Below the pieces are notes generated by a model, which was not told the DNA's origin, ran no database searches, and saw nothing but the letters and a program-made list of their open reading frames with translations. This document shows, piece by piece, positions 26,091 through 37,529 of a stretch of 60,000 nt of DNA; positions within the stretch are counted from its first letter, which is position 1; every line of letters starts with the position of its first letter. Source of the stretch: Polytrichum commune. Its lineage: Eukaryota; Streptophyta; Polytrichopsida; Polytrichales; Polytrichaceae. Location of the stretch: positions 18,540,001 to 18,600,000 of the forward strand of contig OX485803.1 of assembly GCA_950295325.1 (NCBI GenBank), written 5' to 3'. The translations under genes and the position numbers were made by a program.

Positions 26091-27424
26091 AATATGCCCT
26101 TTTTTTAATTATGGGTTTTCTCGACAAACTGAGTGGTACTCATTTTGAGTATTTTTCATTCATTGACATCGAAACTGGGAGTGGTTACACCACTTTTGAT
26201 TTTACTGGCATGCAAGAAAGCATGGCAGGACGGTGATTCATCACTTAATATAATACGAATTTATCGTGGATGAGAATTTGCTAGCCGAGTTTAGTTGTAG
26301 ATGTTTTATACTTTGATTCAATGAGTGCGGATCTTCCAAAATTGGTGCATTGCTCACCTTCCCCCTCCTTTGTTAGAAACGGTGCAAGGAATATAGGCTT
26401 TGTAATGTAAAGTTGTGTTGAAATTAAAATAAATAAATGAATAAACAAAATTCGAGGAGATGCATAGATGAACTTGCAAGACATGGCTTTAGAGCTCAAG
26501 CTCAAGCTTGCAAGTTTGGGGTCCAAGATGAAAGAACACAAACCGTTGAGATGGACTAGGGTTTGGCTACATCGGTGTTCGAGCTAGGCAAGAGGGACAT
26601 ATTGCAGACGAGTGTACCTCTTGTTCATCTATCAATATGCCCAAAATTAATATGTGTGGGTTAGAGGTTATTGTTGTAGATGATTTGACAACAGTTTCTT
26701 TCTCAAAGATCTTGAGTTAGTTTAGCATGATACATTTGCAATAATTCGCAACAATAAAAAAAGTAATGTTCACCTGTTCGAACCTTCTAGAAAGGATTCT
26801 TCTAGTCGACACCGGTTAGGAGAATAGACATAGTCACCGGTAGTCAGAAGTTAGTCATCTTTGTGTGTGTAAGTATTGATAGCAAGTAGAGCTAAGAGAG
26901 AGAGAGAACAACTTGAATCAGATACAAGAATACATAGTCGCAGTAGATCTACATCAGGCGTAGGAATACATGGAGATTAAGCATTCCGTAAGATGTATAG
27001 CTCAAGTGTTTAGAAATAAAATTTTCATTACAGTGCAAAGCGTTATCTCATACACAAATACATGTGATACATGCATAACATATATATGTGTATATACACA
27101 GATATATATAACAGATATATGCTTAACATAGATATATGGAAGTTATAGGAGGCTAGTATGGATGGATGAGAGGTATGATAGTATGTAACAAGTCCCTCGC
27201 CTTTGAACTATGCCTCCTCAATCTTATTGATGTAATCGGCTTCTAAAGAAACACACTTGCTTGTGGTTAATTCATTCTATTTGGGTACATGTACGACAAG
27301 TCCATGGAGGAGGGTGGTCCTTTGAAGCTAATTTCGGAGTACCCACAATTGACATTGCATCTGTTATAATTTAATTGATTACGTTTTCACCTTACATAAG
27401 ATTACTGGTGTCCAACTCATGCCA

Positions 27425-27570
27425 TGTTGTCACACATAACTTGAACTTGCGCTCGAGCTTGCAAGTTTGATGGCCTTGGATTTAAAAAAGAAAACCTCAG
27501 ACACATGCTTAAGATGGTTGACTTTTGGCTCCATTATTCGTTTGGATTGATCTTTGGCACATGTAAAGAT
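27425..27570. repeat. Dispersed repeat with GCTTGCAAGTTTGATGG core, copy 1
   Basis: The segment CACATAACTTGAACTTGCG, CGAGCTTGCAAGTTTGATGG, CTTAAGATGGT and GGATTGAT reappears in the same order at 45168-45300. A shorter related piece (CAAGCTTGCAAGTTTGG) lies at 26500-26520. The family is unknown. Confidence 0.55.
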
Positions 27571-27989
27571 CCAAATCGTGTGTACCTTGGCATGTGAGCT
27601 CCACCTATGTGTGGTCAGCCCTTCAAAGAGGAAATCATCTAACATTGGCCATTTATTTGCTTGCGATGATCGACTCGAACTTATAGAACGCCGACATGTT
27701 CGGGAGGAGAGAGAGGGGGGTTGAAAGTCGAGACTCATGAATCCCAAAAACAAACAACAAGGAGCCAAAGGTCCACCGATTTAGGCACTCGGAAGGGTCC
27801 AAATTCGCTTACCTCTTGGCCCACCAAAGTCGCAAGTTCGGGGGCTTGATGAATTGTGTGTGGCTCCGAGGCATTGCGCAAAGACTTGTTGGGAAGAGAG
27901 CAGGTGTGGCTACTTACGAATACAATGCCCACCACTCATGGCCGTCAAATCTATCCTCTTCTACACACCTTTACTGTTAATAAAATGAG

Positions 27990-28987
27990 CCTTTCGGTTC
28001 CTTCCCGTCAACGGAATCCCGCACTTTCATCCGCACCTTCCATCCACTCACCCGTCGATTCCGCTCCCATCGACCGGGTCCCGCACATTCTATCCACCAC
28101 GTTCATCCGCTCGCGCTTTGGCGATCCCTTCTCACGCACGGAATCCGTGATAATGTTCATCCATTATCCAGACGTTCGTTCACCCAACCGTGACGCCGCC
28201 GCCGTCCCAGCGTTCCCCCGGCTGCCGCAGCTACACGCCCGGATCCGTCCGGCGGTCGGGAGCTCAGCCACGCGCATTGGACGGCATCTGGTGGTCGGAG
28301 GAGCGCGGCAGGGATGGGCGACTGACGGTCGCGGGCGCATGTGTGGCTGCTGTTTTTGGAGGGGTCCGCCTTGCCTACGGGCCCGGGCGGGGCTTGTGGA
28401 GAAAGCGCGAGGCAACCAACGCAATCGAAGCAGGTCGCCCTGTTGTGGCGCCTTGCAAGCGGCGAAGAGGCATCTCAAAGTTGAGAATCTGTTTTTTGTC
28501 ACTTTTCGCAACAAGAAGTCTTGTAGGGGTTTGCAGGATTGTCGACTCGCCTTTGAAGCTTCGATTGCTCCAGAGGGTGTTGGGAGTTGCAAGAACGCTT
28601 GCGGTGCACCTTGGTTTTCTTTTTGGCGGTGCATTTGGAGGTGCATTTGGTGAAGGATTAGAATGGCAGGAGTATGAATCGTGTGGGAGCTGCATTTTAC
28701 TTTTCCTATTCTTCCAATTTTTTTTTCCCCCATAATCTCTTCTTTCCTCCTCCTTGTTTGTGAACAACTGGGGGAGGAGGCATTCATTCAGTCATCCTTC
28801 CTTCCTTCCTGCCTGCCTGCGTGCCTGCCTGTGTTCACGTCGAGGCTCTTGGCGACAGAGACATCTTTCCCCATGAGCAGGTCACAGGGTTGAAAGGAAA
28901 GGCAGATCAGGCAAGTTGTTGTGGAATTCGGAAGGGCGGGAGGGGAGGGGAGGGGAGGGGTGGGGGTTTCTTTCTCGTCCAACTTTC
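27990..28987 (+). promoter_or_regulatory. GC-rich 5' island of GTP cyclohydrolase I
   Basis: A strongly GC-rich block (about 28000-28480) is followed by a less GC-rich leader up to the ATG at 28988. The leader holds a TTCC/TGCC simple repeat at 28798-28830 and a GGGGA run at 28936-28960. Several long open frames cross this island on both strands, but all are Arg/Pro/Gly-rich, shift with composition, and have no recognisable domain, so I read it as promoter and 5' UTR. Confidence 0.5.
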
Positions 28988-31875
28988 ATGGGCGCCTTCA
29001 GGGAGAGGTCCATTTTGAAATATGAGGAGTGCCACGAGGATGGCTGTGAGATATTTCGGAACGGGTTCCACAGCACGCAGGTGAGGCAGGGTTTGTGGTT
29101 TACAATTAATAATAATAATAATAATATTTTTTCGGTGGAAAGTTTGGCTTCGAGATTGGGCATGGTGGTTGTGGGTGGGATGGTGTGGGAGAATTCTCAG
29201 CAGTTTTTGTATTTTTTTTGGTGTGCAGGTGGGAGACTGGGTGGTGGAAGAAAATGGAGAGAGCGAGGATAGCAGCGACACATCCACAATTGCCTCGGCG
29301 GATGGGGAGCAATCGAGCCTGGCGGACATGATGGCCGCGGTGAAAGTGCTGCTGGAGGGACTTGGTGAGGATGTCACTCGCGATGGGCTCCTCAAAACTC
29401 CCCTTCGTGTCGCACAGGCATTCCAGGGCGCCACCAGAGGTACCTATTCTCTTTTTCCTTTTCTGCTCAAAGGTTCAACCTCCTCGTCTGTGCAATCCAA
29501 GAGTTTAGTATAATTTGGGAAGCGTCCTTTTTTCGTATTTTTTCTTCCGACAAAGGGATCTTTGCTCGGAAGAGTTCAATTTCTTTTTTGGAGTATTTTT
29601 GGCAAGTAACCTGGATGTCGGTGCACAGTGACGGTGTTACAACTGATTTGCATCTGGTCTGCATGATGAGATACTGCATCTGCCTGCTGGTTCAATGCCC
29701 CGATTCAATTCTGGGTGGCAGGGAGGCTGGATCTTGCTCAGGGGAGCTCATTTTCTTTCTTAGTACATTTGGCAAGTATCTTGGGTGTCGGCCCATAGTG
29801 ACGCTGCTACAAGTGATTTGCATCTGGTTGGCATGATGAGATGCATCTGCCTGTTCGTGCAAATGCCTCAATTTAATTCTGGGACAAAGTGCTGAATGTT
29901 GCTCAGAAGGCTTCATCCTTTTTGAGTATTTTTGGCAAGTAGCTTGGATGTTGGTGCACAGTGATGACACTACAACTGGTTTGCATAATGAGATGCACCT
30001 GCCTGTTTGTGCATTGCCTCAGTTCTGGGTGACAAATTGCTGGATATTGCTCAGGAGAGCTCAATTTGTTTTGCGTATTTTTGGCAAGATTCTGGATGTG
30101 GATGCACAGTGAGCGGTCCTACAACTGAGCATGTGGTTTGCATGATGATATGCCTGCCTGTTTGTTCAATGCGTTGATTCAATTTTGGGTGACAAAGTGC
30201 TTGATTGATGTAGGGTGTCTTTTTGAGTATTATTGGCAAGTAATTTGGTTGTCAGTGCACAGTGATGCTATAACGGAGGATCTGGTTCGCATAACGAGAT
30301 GTCTCTGCCTGTTTGTTGAATGCCTTAAATTCAATTTTGGGTGACAAAGGCCTGGATTGATGTAGGGCATCGGCAGGCAGCGAAAGACGTGGTGGGAGGG
30401 GCGCTGTTTGAGGAACCAGGAGCCGGAGGCAGCCATGGAAGTGGGGGTGGATGTGGGGGGATGGTTGTGGTGCGAAACATAGAGTTATATGCTCTGTGCG
30501 ATGGTTGTCTGCTACCTTTCCGTATACGCTGCCATGTTGCGTACATTCCTGTGGGGGAGCGTGTGGTGGGGCTCAGCAAGTTGCCACGAGTGGCGGAGCT
30601 TTTTGCAAAGCGATTGCAGACCCCGCAGCGATTTGCCACTGAAGTCGCGCAGTCCTTGACAGATGCACTTCAACCTGAGCCTTTGGGTGTTGGTGTGCTT
30701 GTGGAGAGCTGGCATCTGCAGTGGCCAGGTGTGTCACTTTGTTAAATGATTTCTGGATTTATACAAAGGATCCTTGCCCTCATCCCGATCTTTGGAGTTT
30801 TGAGGACTGGATGTTCCAATCCAAGGGTTATTTAATCTGAGATTAACCTGCGAAATTGCTCGCAGGTAGCATTGAAGATGTTGGAGCAGGCCATGTGGAG
30901 TGTCCTGGATGGGTCCCCTCAACGGTGTGTGCTGGCACAGGCATGTTTGAGAAGGGGCAAGCATTGTGGGACGAGTTTGTGGCTATTCTACAGCTGGAGG
31001 GTAGTAGCGTACAAAACCCTTGTGTAATTTCTGGTGCAGATTGGCAGCAGAACAGGAATGCGACGTCGTGTCCATTTGTTGCCTTGGACGGAGCATCATC
31101 ATCACCATCCATTCAAGCTGGGCTCAGTACACTTTCTCATCTTTGCAATGGGTCTGGCAGACCAGGAGGAGCTGTTACCAATGGTTCCCTTTATAGTATA
31201 GCTATGGGAGGAGGATCGGACTTGAGCATCATTGAATCAACACTACCCATGATGGTGGCGGCTGTGGAGACTCTGTTGAGGGTGTTAGGAGAAGATCCAA
31301 ATCGTGCAGAGCTTCGCCGTACGTCTGCCCGATTTGTTCGATGGCTCTTGACGTCCACACAAGGGAGCCGAGGTGGATCACCCGGGAATACAGAGCTTGC
31401 TATAGGAATTCAAGGGCTATTGAACGACACCCCCCTTGTGATGGCTGCAAATGGAAATCATGCATCCGAAACAGGGGATCTTGCAGACGGTATGATCTCT
31501 GCGGAGCTGAGATTTCCTTTCTGCTCACAATGTGAGCACCACTTGCTGCCCTTTTTGGGTGTGGTTCATGTGGGATTTATGGTGGGGAGAGGGCGAGGAC
31601 GGCGGATGCAGTTGGACAGAAGCAACGTGCAAAGGATAGTGAGGGGTTACAGTCTGCGATTGCAGGTTCAGGAGCGGTTGACACGGGAGATTGCCGAGGC
31701 CATTGGGGGTTCTGTGATGGTGGTTGTGGAGGCGAGTCACATGTGCATGCTGTCGCGAGGAGTGCAACAAGCCGCATCCTCGACGGCCACGTATGCATCG
31801 CTCGGCCTGTTTTCGTCGAATCCTGCTCTTCGAACTACATTCTTGCAGTTAGTGGCAAAGCGGACTAAAAGCTGA
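28988..31875 (+). CDS. GCH1: GTP cyclohydrolase I, plant-type tandem-domain enzyme
   Basis: The enzyme converts GTP to dihydroneopterin triphosphate, the first step of cytosolic pterin synthesis for folate. Four exons join in phase: 28988-29080, 29229-29439, 30366-30728 and 30866-31875, giving 558 residues; Arabidopsis has about 466. The protein starts MGAF, like the plant family (MGAL in Arabidopsis). The first GCH domain (about residues 55-223) has LLEGLGEDVTRDGLLKTP, LPFRIRCHVAYIP, GLSKLPRVAELFAKRLQ and TPQRF. Its metal site is lost: the usual CEHH is CDGC at residue 146. The second domain has CEHHLLPF at 445-448 for zinc, LQVQERLTREIAEAI and HMCMLSRGVQ, but lacks the GLSK-R substrate motif. 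So each half is incomplete and they complement each other, as known for plant enzymes. The linker is Ser/Gly-rich. The ATG lies at the end of a GC-rich island. Intron 2 carries a tandem repeat. Confidence 0.93.
29560..30365 (+). repeat. Five-copy tandem repeat filling GCH1 intron 2
   Basis: A unit of about 150-170 bases repeats five times. Each starts near GAGTATTTTTGGCAAGTA (29591, 29761, 29924, 30073, 30225), continues with a TGCACAGTGA box, a GCATGATGAGAT box, TGCCTGYYTGTTCA, and TTCTGGGTGACAAAGTGCTG. The last unit ends in the true splice acceptor (AG at 30364-30365). The fourth unit holds the same TTGATGTAGGG sequence 152 bases upstream (AG at 30212-30213). Confidence 0.9.
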
Positions 31876-33003
31876 CTAAAAAGTAGTCTTCTCCTTCTTC
31901 ACTTAAAAGCTTACATCCCTTTCATCTTCGTTTTATTTGGTGAGATGACTTATTCTAATCACATTTTTTTGGGGTATAGCGATGTTCAAGCCTCCTTGCC
32001 CTCCATCCATCCATGTCTTTTGTCAATCATTGTGTAGTCTGTTGCTGAAGCCAAAGTGATGAACAGGACAGCAAACCAAACTGCATTTGTCTGACTTGTA
32101 CTATACTTAGGGAGAAGGTTTATCAGCAGTCCCAAAAATAGATGGGATTGAACAATTTTGGAAATCAGGATTATTGTTGAGCTAAAGAAATTTGAAGAGG
32201 TCGTCATGCACATTGCAGCTCCTTGACTGCTTACACTGTTAGTTACCATCTGGGACATTGGCTGTCAGCATTACATTACATACAACAGGTCCTGGAGCAT
32301 TTCCTGTTTGATATGTACTATGCTGGAGTCACAGGTCACCACTTGCGGAGTCTAGCCTTGGTGATTCAGTCACTCTGGATCTGTGACCTCCTTCCATTTC
32401 TATTGTTGCCCTCTCATGTCATGCTTGCAAGTCCTAGTTGAAGTTCGTAGACACAGCATTCCTCCAGAAAGATGAGGTAGTACTTGTTTTTTTTATTTAA
32501 TTTGGGTGGCCTTCTTCTCCTACTCTTGGAGCCTGTAGGTCAGTCTATCAAAGTCTCAGCTTGAGTAGGACGGTATGGCTGACTTGACTCAAAGATATCC
32601 AAGATTACTGTTTGAGAACCTTGATGCTTACAAGGATAGAATTGGTACAATACTGTCAATGTTTCTCGGTTCATATGAGAGTCCCTGCCATCCATGTATT
32701 GACTTGGAAATTAGATCTTACGGGGCATCCATACAAGGGTTTTGTATTTGTGACACATTTTTTGAGTGTGAGTTACCCATTTGTTGGGCATAGAGAAATC
32801 ACACGAGGCTTGACGACCACGAGGGTCCTCTTGCAGAGATATTTGAGTTATTCAAGCCTCATGTGACATCCTTGCCCTTAGGAGATTTGGACAACAGGAA
32901 AGCCAGGTTTTGTTTCTCAGAATTCTTCTGCATCACATGTTCTCCAAAGGTCCTAATCAGTGTTGGATTGGTATCGCTCTTTTCTGATACCATTTGGATA
33001 CTG
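31876..33003. other. Downstream of GCH1: presumed 3' UTR and spacer
   Basis: The first few hundred bases are likely the GCH1 3' end, though no polyadenylation site can be placed. Around 32570-32870 two overlapping frames give phrases such as LDLTGHPYKGFVFVTHFL that faintly recall retroelement polyproteins, but they change frame and cannot be assigned. Nothing else was recognised. Confidence 0.35.
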
Positions 33004-33514
33004 TAGTTTCATAGCAGCTTGGGCAGAAAACATATAAACAGAAGGGTGCCTCAATTTCTAGGAATTTATTGACATGGCTTTTCTAGTTTTTATTTAAAAG
33101 ATCGGATTAATGCCCAAATCACAAGCTCGGCTCACTCATGTTGTAATTCAATAAATTAGCTTCTACGTATCAATAGGTTCTGAGTCTTTTAAGTCTTTTG
33201 TCTCACTAATCTAGCCTTGTTAACCCACAATCTTTCACAAATTTAACATAGCTTTCACACACAACAATTCATGTCACATAAGAGTTTAGGGTAACTAATG
33301 GGAGCTTAAGGTAAGGGTTTAGGTTAAATTGTCCAGCTTAAATGAAATTAGCAATAGCCAACTAAAAAATTGTACGAGAAACTTTGATGAATGCCTAATT
33401 CAATTGTATTTTGAAAGTGCATGATCTTGATATATTCTTTTTTGGGTTTCCTGGATGTTTTGATCACTTTAATTAATTATTAGGCAAAGACCCGTCCAAG
33501 CTCCTAGGAAATTA
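33004..33514 (+). mobile_element. MITE, CTAGCAGCTTGG family, copy 2
   Basis: The ends are TAGTTTCATAGCAGCTTGGG and CCAAGCTCCTAGGAAATTA. Internal words (GTGCCTCAATTTCTAGGAA, GTTTAGGTTAA, GATGAATGCCTAA, TTAATTATTAGGCA) occur in the same order in the copy at 43810-44292. It is 511 bases long and non-coding. Confidence 0.75.
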
Positions 33515-34189
33515 GTGCATTCATCTATATATTGATCCAATATTGGTGTAACCAACCCTCACCTATGTATGTATTAGAAAAGTGATTCCCAAGTGCAACA
33601 TATCCAAACATTAGAGGAAATCATGTCCAAATCAACCTTGTCTCATGTTGCTGGCAATAGTCTCATTTTGATTGCCATTTCTATAGGATTGTGGGCGATG
33701 ACAACCCATTTCGGGTTTGACATAGTTTTTGGTTGATTTGATTGCAATGCCGACCTTTTTGATTAGGCACCGTTGTTGCGGTAGTATTTCAGTAGTTGTT
33801 TTGTGGGTTGGGTACATTATTTGGCGAAGGGTATTTTGCGGGTTGTTGTTTTATGGTTTGTATTGGTCTTGGTGGCTACATGTGAGGATTATTTATGGGT
33901 ATGGTTGTCACCCCCTGCACGTCCGCTTTTTAATACTTTGCTGACCTTTACTTTGGTGGATGTTTTCTCTCCTGTAGTGGCAGAGGGTGGCATTCTATGT
34001 TGTGGCCTATCAAGAATAACTTAAACTTAAACTTCATTGCCATCATCTATCTCCTACCATTTTATTATTGTTATTCTCCCTCCCTCCCCTCTTCCCCTTG
34101 ATACACATGTTGTTGGTGCTCTTGATTGTAGTGACCATCTTCAAGGTAACTACTCTTCTTCCTTTTTCATTTGTGCTTGTTTGGTTTTT

Positions 34190-34690
34190 TGGATTTGATT
34201 TTGGAGATCAAATGTGCGTTGATGTTCAATTGTTGCACATTTTGAAGTCCAAGGGTCTTACTTTTGTGGGTTTTGGTTTTTGAAGGTATAGAAGATCAAA
34301 TGTGTGTTGATGTTGAATGTTTGATGTACATTTTGAGACTCAAGTGTTATTGTTTTGTGGGTTTTGGTCTTTTTTTTGGAGGTGTAAGATGTCAAAGATG
34401 TGTGTTGATTTTTAATGTTTGAGGCATGTTTTGAAGTCCAAGAGCTTTATTGTTCTTGTAGATTTTGGTCTTTGGAAGGTGTAGGAGATCAAATGTGTGG
34501 TGACGTTCAATCATTGATGCACAAGAACTTAATTTTTGTGGTTTTTGGTTTTCATTGAAGGTGTAGGAGGCCAAATGTGTGCTGATGTTGATTGTTTGAT
34601 GCTTATATTGAAGTTCAAATGCTACGTTTTTATTGGTTTTGGTTTTTTGAAGGTGTGGGAGATTAGATGTGTATTGATGTTGAATGTCAT
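34190..34690 (+). repeat. Tandem repeat of about 80-100 bases, six copies
   Basis: Copies are anchored by GATCAAATGTGTGTTGATGT-like words near 34206, 34292, 34389, 34487, 34568 and 34660. Each is followed by a TTGATGYAYATTTTGAAG box and a TTTTGTGGGTTTTGGTTTTT box. Copies are diverged and no protein sense is kept. Confidence 0.8.
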
Positions 34691-37529
34691 TAAAAATAGT
34701 ATTACGTTGTTATTTTTTCTTTATTCATGTCCTAAACTAAATTTTTCAATCTTGCAAGGGAATGGTTTATGCTCGATCGGAAAACCGATCTCAGATTCCT
34801 TGCGTAACTTTCTTCATATTGCCAAACGTTTCTATTCAAAGAATGTGAGACCGAATGACAATATCTTATACTGAAATAGGATAAAAAACCTCATCGGTAG
34901 CTATCATTGGTTTAAATTCAAAGAAGACAGAGGATCGACCTTCATATACCCATGGAGATAGAGAACGTTGATGTTGGCTCCGAGTTGTAATCATAAACCT
35001 ACAATAAGTTCGGTTACTGGAGCCAATAACCTAAGCTAATGTAATGTTAGGGGAGAATGTCAGAATGTGGAAGACAACTTGTATTTGCAACCATTGCTAA
35101 CCTTATGGTCTGTTGGCCATCAATCCAACCCCAATATAAGAGAATACAAACACCGCCCACTTGGTGCACTCACAAGGGTCTCGTTGGTCATTATTTCGAC
35201 CTCACCCCACGATACCATATTATAAACTAACACAACACAAAATGGGACAATGCTGACAATGTCCAACAACATAGCCCGCAACATGAGAAGATATCATAAC
35301 GAAATACAGAAAACAATACAAATGCAACACTTGATCCTCTTCTCCAAATGATAATTAAGAAAAAAAATCAAAATTGACCGTGCACAATCGACACTCGTCT
35401 GTAGTTGGTGATCAAGCGCGAGAGACCTCTATTGCCGTGAAAAAGAAATTGCACATAAATACATCTCTCATCTTCCCACTAGAACATAAAAACTCACTCC
35501 CACAATAATCCCCGGAATCTATGTTGCTAAATACAATTCAACCTAATAATAATTTTCTTAGGTCGAATGAAGATTCCATGCGCTAAACAATTCTCAGTGG
35601 CAATTCTTTGGCAATCTCGTGCATCACATCTCTAAGCAAATTGTAATGTCGACCAAATTGTTCGTCATGAATTCAACTATGTGGTTGCTTAAGTTTCTTC
35701 CTTTTCGTTTTTAACCAAAAGAAAATGAAAACACCCTCTTATGCCAAGTACCTCTTATATATTGATGTGGAGAAAAAATGAACCAACCGTAAGCTCGGCG
35801 CAATCCCACGCCCTTCGCGTGGTCCCGGATGTTTCCGCGAACCCTTCCTGCGATGCTCCATCCTTAATTTCTTATAATGTGCTTGCGAAACTATTACATT
35901 AACACTCGTAAATATTCAGTCGACATCGATTAAAGGTTGAAACTAAGACGGCATTTAATCATTTTTGAGCCCCCAAATTTCGTTGTTGATTGGTGAACAC
36001 ATCCTTGGCGAATGCTTTCGCAAAACTTCGTCTTTCATTAATCCAATAATCAACTTATACAATCAAGTATGGGTGCCTCCGGGCCAAAAGGGGGGGGGGG
36101 GAAACTAAAAGGAAGGCTACCGGCGTTCAACAGTTGATCTGGAGGCAACTGCTACCAATTGCCGCAGTCAGCTGCCGATTGCTGTTGACTACCGCCAGGT
36201 AGCAGAGCCGGCCAGGAGGTCCGACTTGCGAAGGCAGCTCTTGCCCTCCTCTTTCCATTTTTTGTTTATATCAATTTATGCTTAAATTAGACTAAAATTT
36301 TCTCTTTCAAAGCTCAATGACGTGAATCTTTGCTTGCAACCAACCAAATGACAAGAAATTCCGTGAACAATTCAACAATTCTTCATCACAATTCACCTAA
36401 ATGTACCATTCACAAGTAAACATTCTTCTTCTTCTTGCTCCATAAATCCGCGGTGTTCTTCAGTCCGACACTCCGCAACTTCGTCACTCCTTGTCCTTAC
36501 GCTCCCTCCCCCACCCCCCCCCCCCCCCCCAAACTTCTTGATAGTTACTAGTTGTTGGTTTGACATTCTTCTTTGTATAAAATACTAAGGCCTTAAAGTA
36601 ACACCTTCATTTTTTTAATTCTTAAGCCGTCAACAAGTGAGTGCAACGGTGCCATCGAATAAGTCATTATTAAAGCAATCAATCATATGTGGCATTAAGT
36701 TCAAAATAGCACCACTTTGACCATTCATAGTAGTGGTGTAAGGACGTAAAAAAAAGGATTAGAGATCTATCTACTCAACAAGGTGGTGTAAGTGATCCAC
36801 AAAAGGGGGATAATACCTTCATATAATAAAAGATCCTCACTCATAATAAGCCTAATTTTGTGGCGATTCCCACCTTAAGACAACTTCATGAATCTATGTA
36901 GGTTGCATATGAAAGTTATTTTTGTAGAATCTGCGTACATATTCTAATCTATCCAATTTTTTTTGAAATTTTTTCAAGACATCGAATGTGAACATAGAAC
37001 TCATGATAATGTCACATTTACATATGATTTTTTTTAAATAATTTAAAAATTCGTTTTCTTGTTTTTCTTTTCAAGACCGACTCATTTTCTGGTCTTATGA
37101 AGTGCACTTCAACTTTCAAAAAAATTGCATCTTGAAAGTAAATTTTGATGGGCCCCCTGTGATACAAGTTCATAGAATAAAGAAGAAGTATTTTTATATC
37201 ATGTATGTTATGTTTTGATTGCTATCAAGAGTACTTGAAACATCACATAACATTATTCAACAATACAAGCTAGTTCCAATACCAAATATGGAGGGCCAGC
37301 TGCCAGTCCGACAATGAGAGAAGATAATATCACTTCGGAATGAATCTGAAGAATCCGAAAATCCCACAAAATTATTCTTGCACAAATCCCGACATATTCC
37401 CGGCGCCATCCAACTGGGTGCTGAGTTTGAATAATGTTGTGCACCCGATTGATCGCTGGCAAGATTGTTGTAAAGTGGGTTTAGCAGCATGTAGGCCGAG
37501 GTGGTTCGACTCAAAGACAATCCTTGTTT
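34691..37529. other. Spacer, no gene seen
   Basis: There is no recognisable coding sequence. A G run lies at about 36090-36100 and a long C run at 36512-36530. A short GC-richer patch at 36110-36250 contains CAACTGCTACCAATTGCCG and related CTGCCGATTGCTGTTGACTA words that are loosely palindromic. The 3' UTR of the minus-strand Argonaute must lie at the right end of this stretch. Confidence 0.35.

Noticed and set aside
27856-28787. Several long open frames on both strands across the GC-rich island before GCH1
   Set aside because: They are Arg/Pro/Gly/Ser-rich, overlap on opposite strands, and show no domain or splice-phase link to GCH1. High GC removes stop codons, so open length is weak evidence here.
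32575-32866. Possible retroelement polyprotein fragment
   Set aside because: Phrases such as LDLTGHPYKGFVF are suggestive but jump between frames and contain no catalytic motif, so it cannot be supported.
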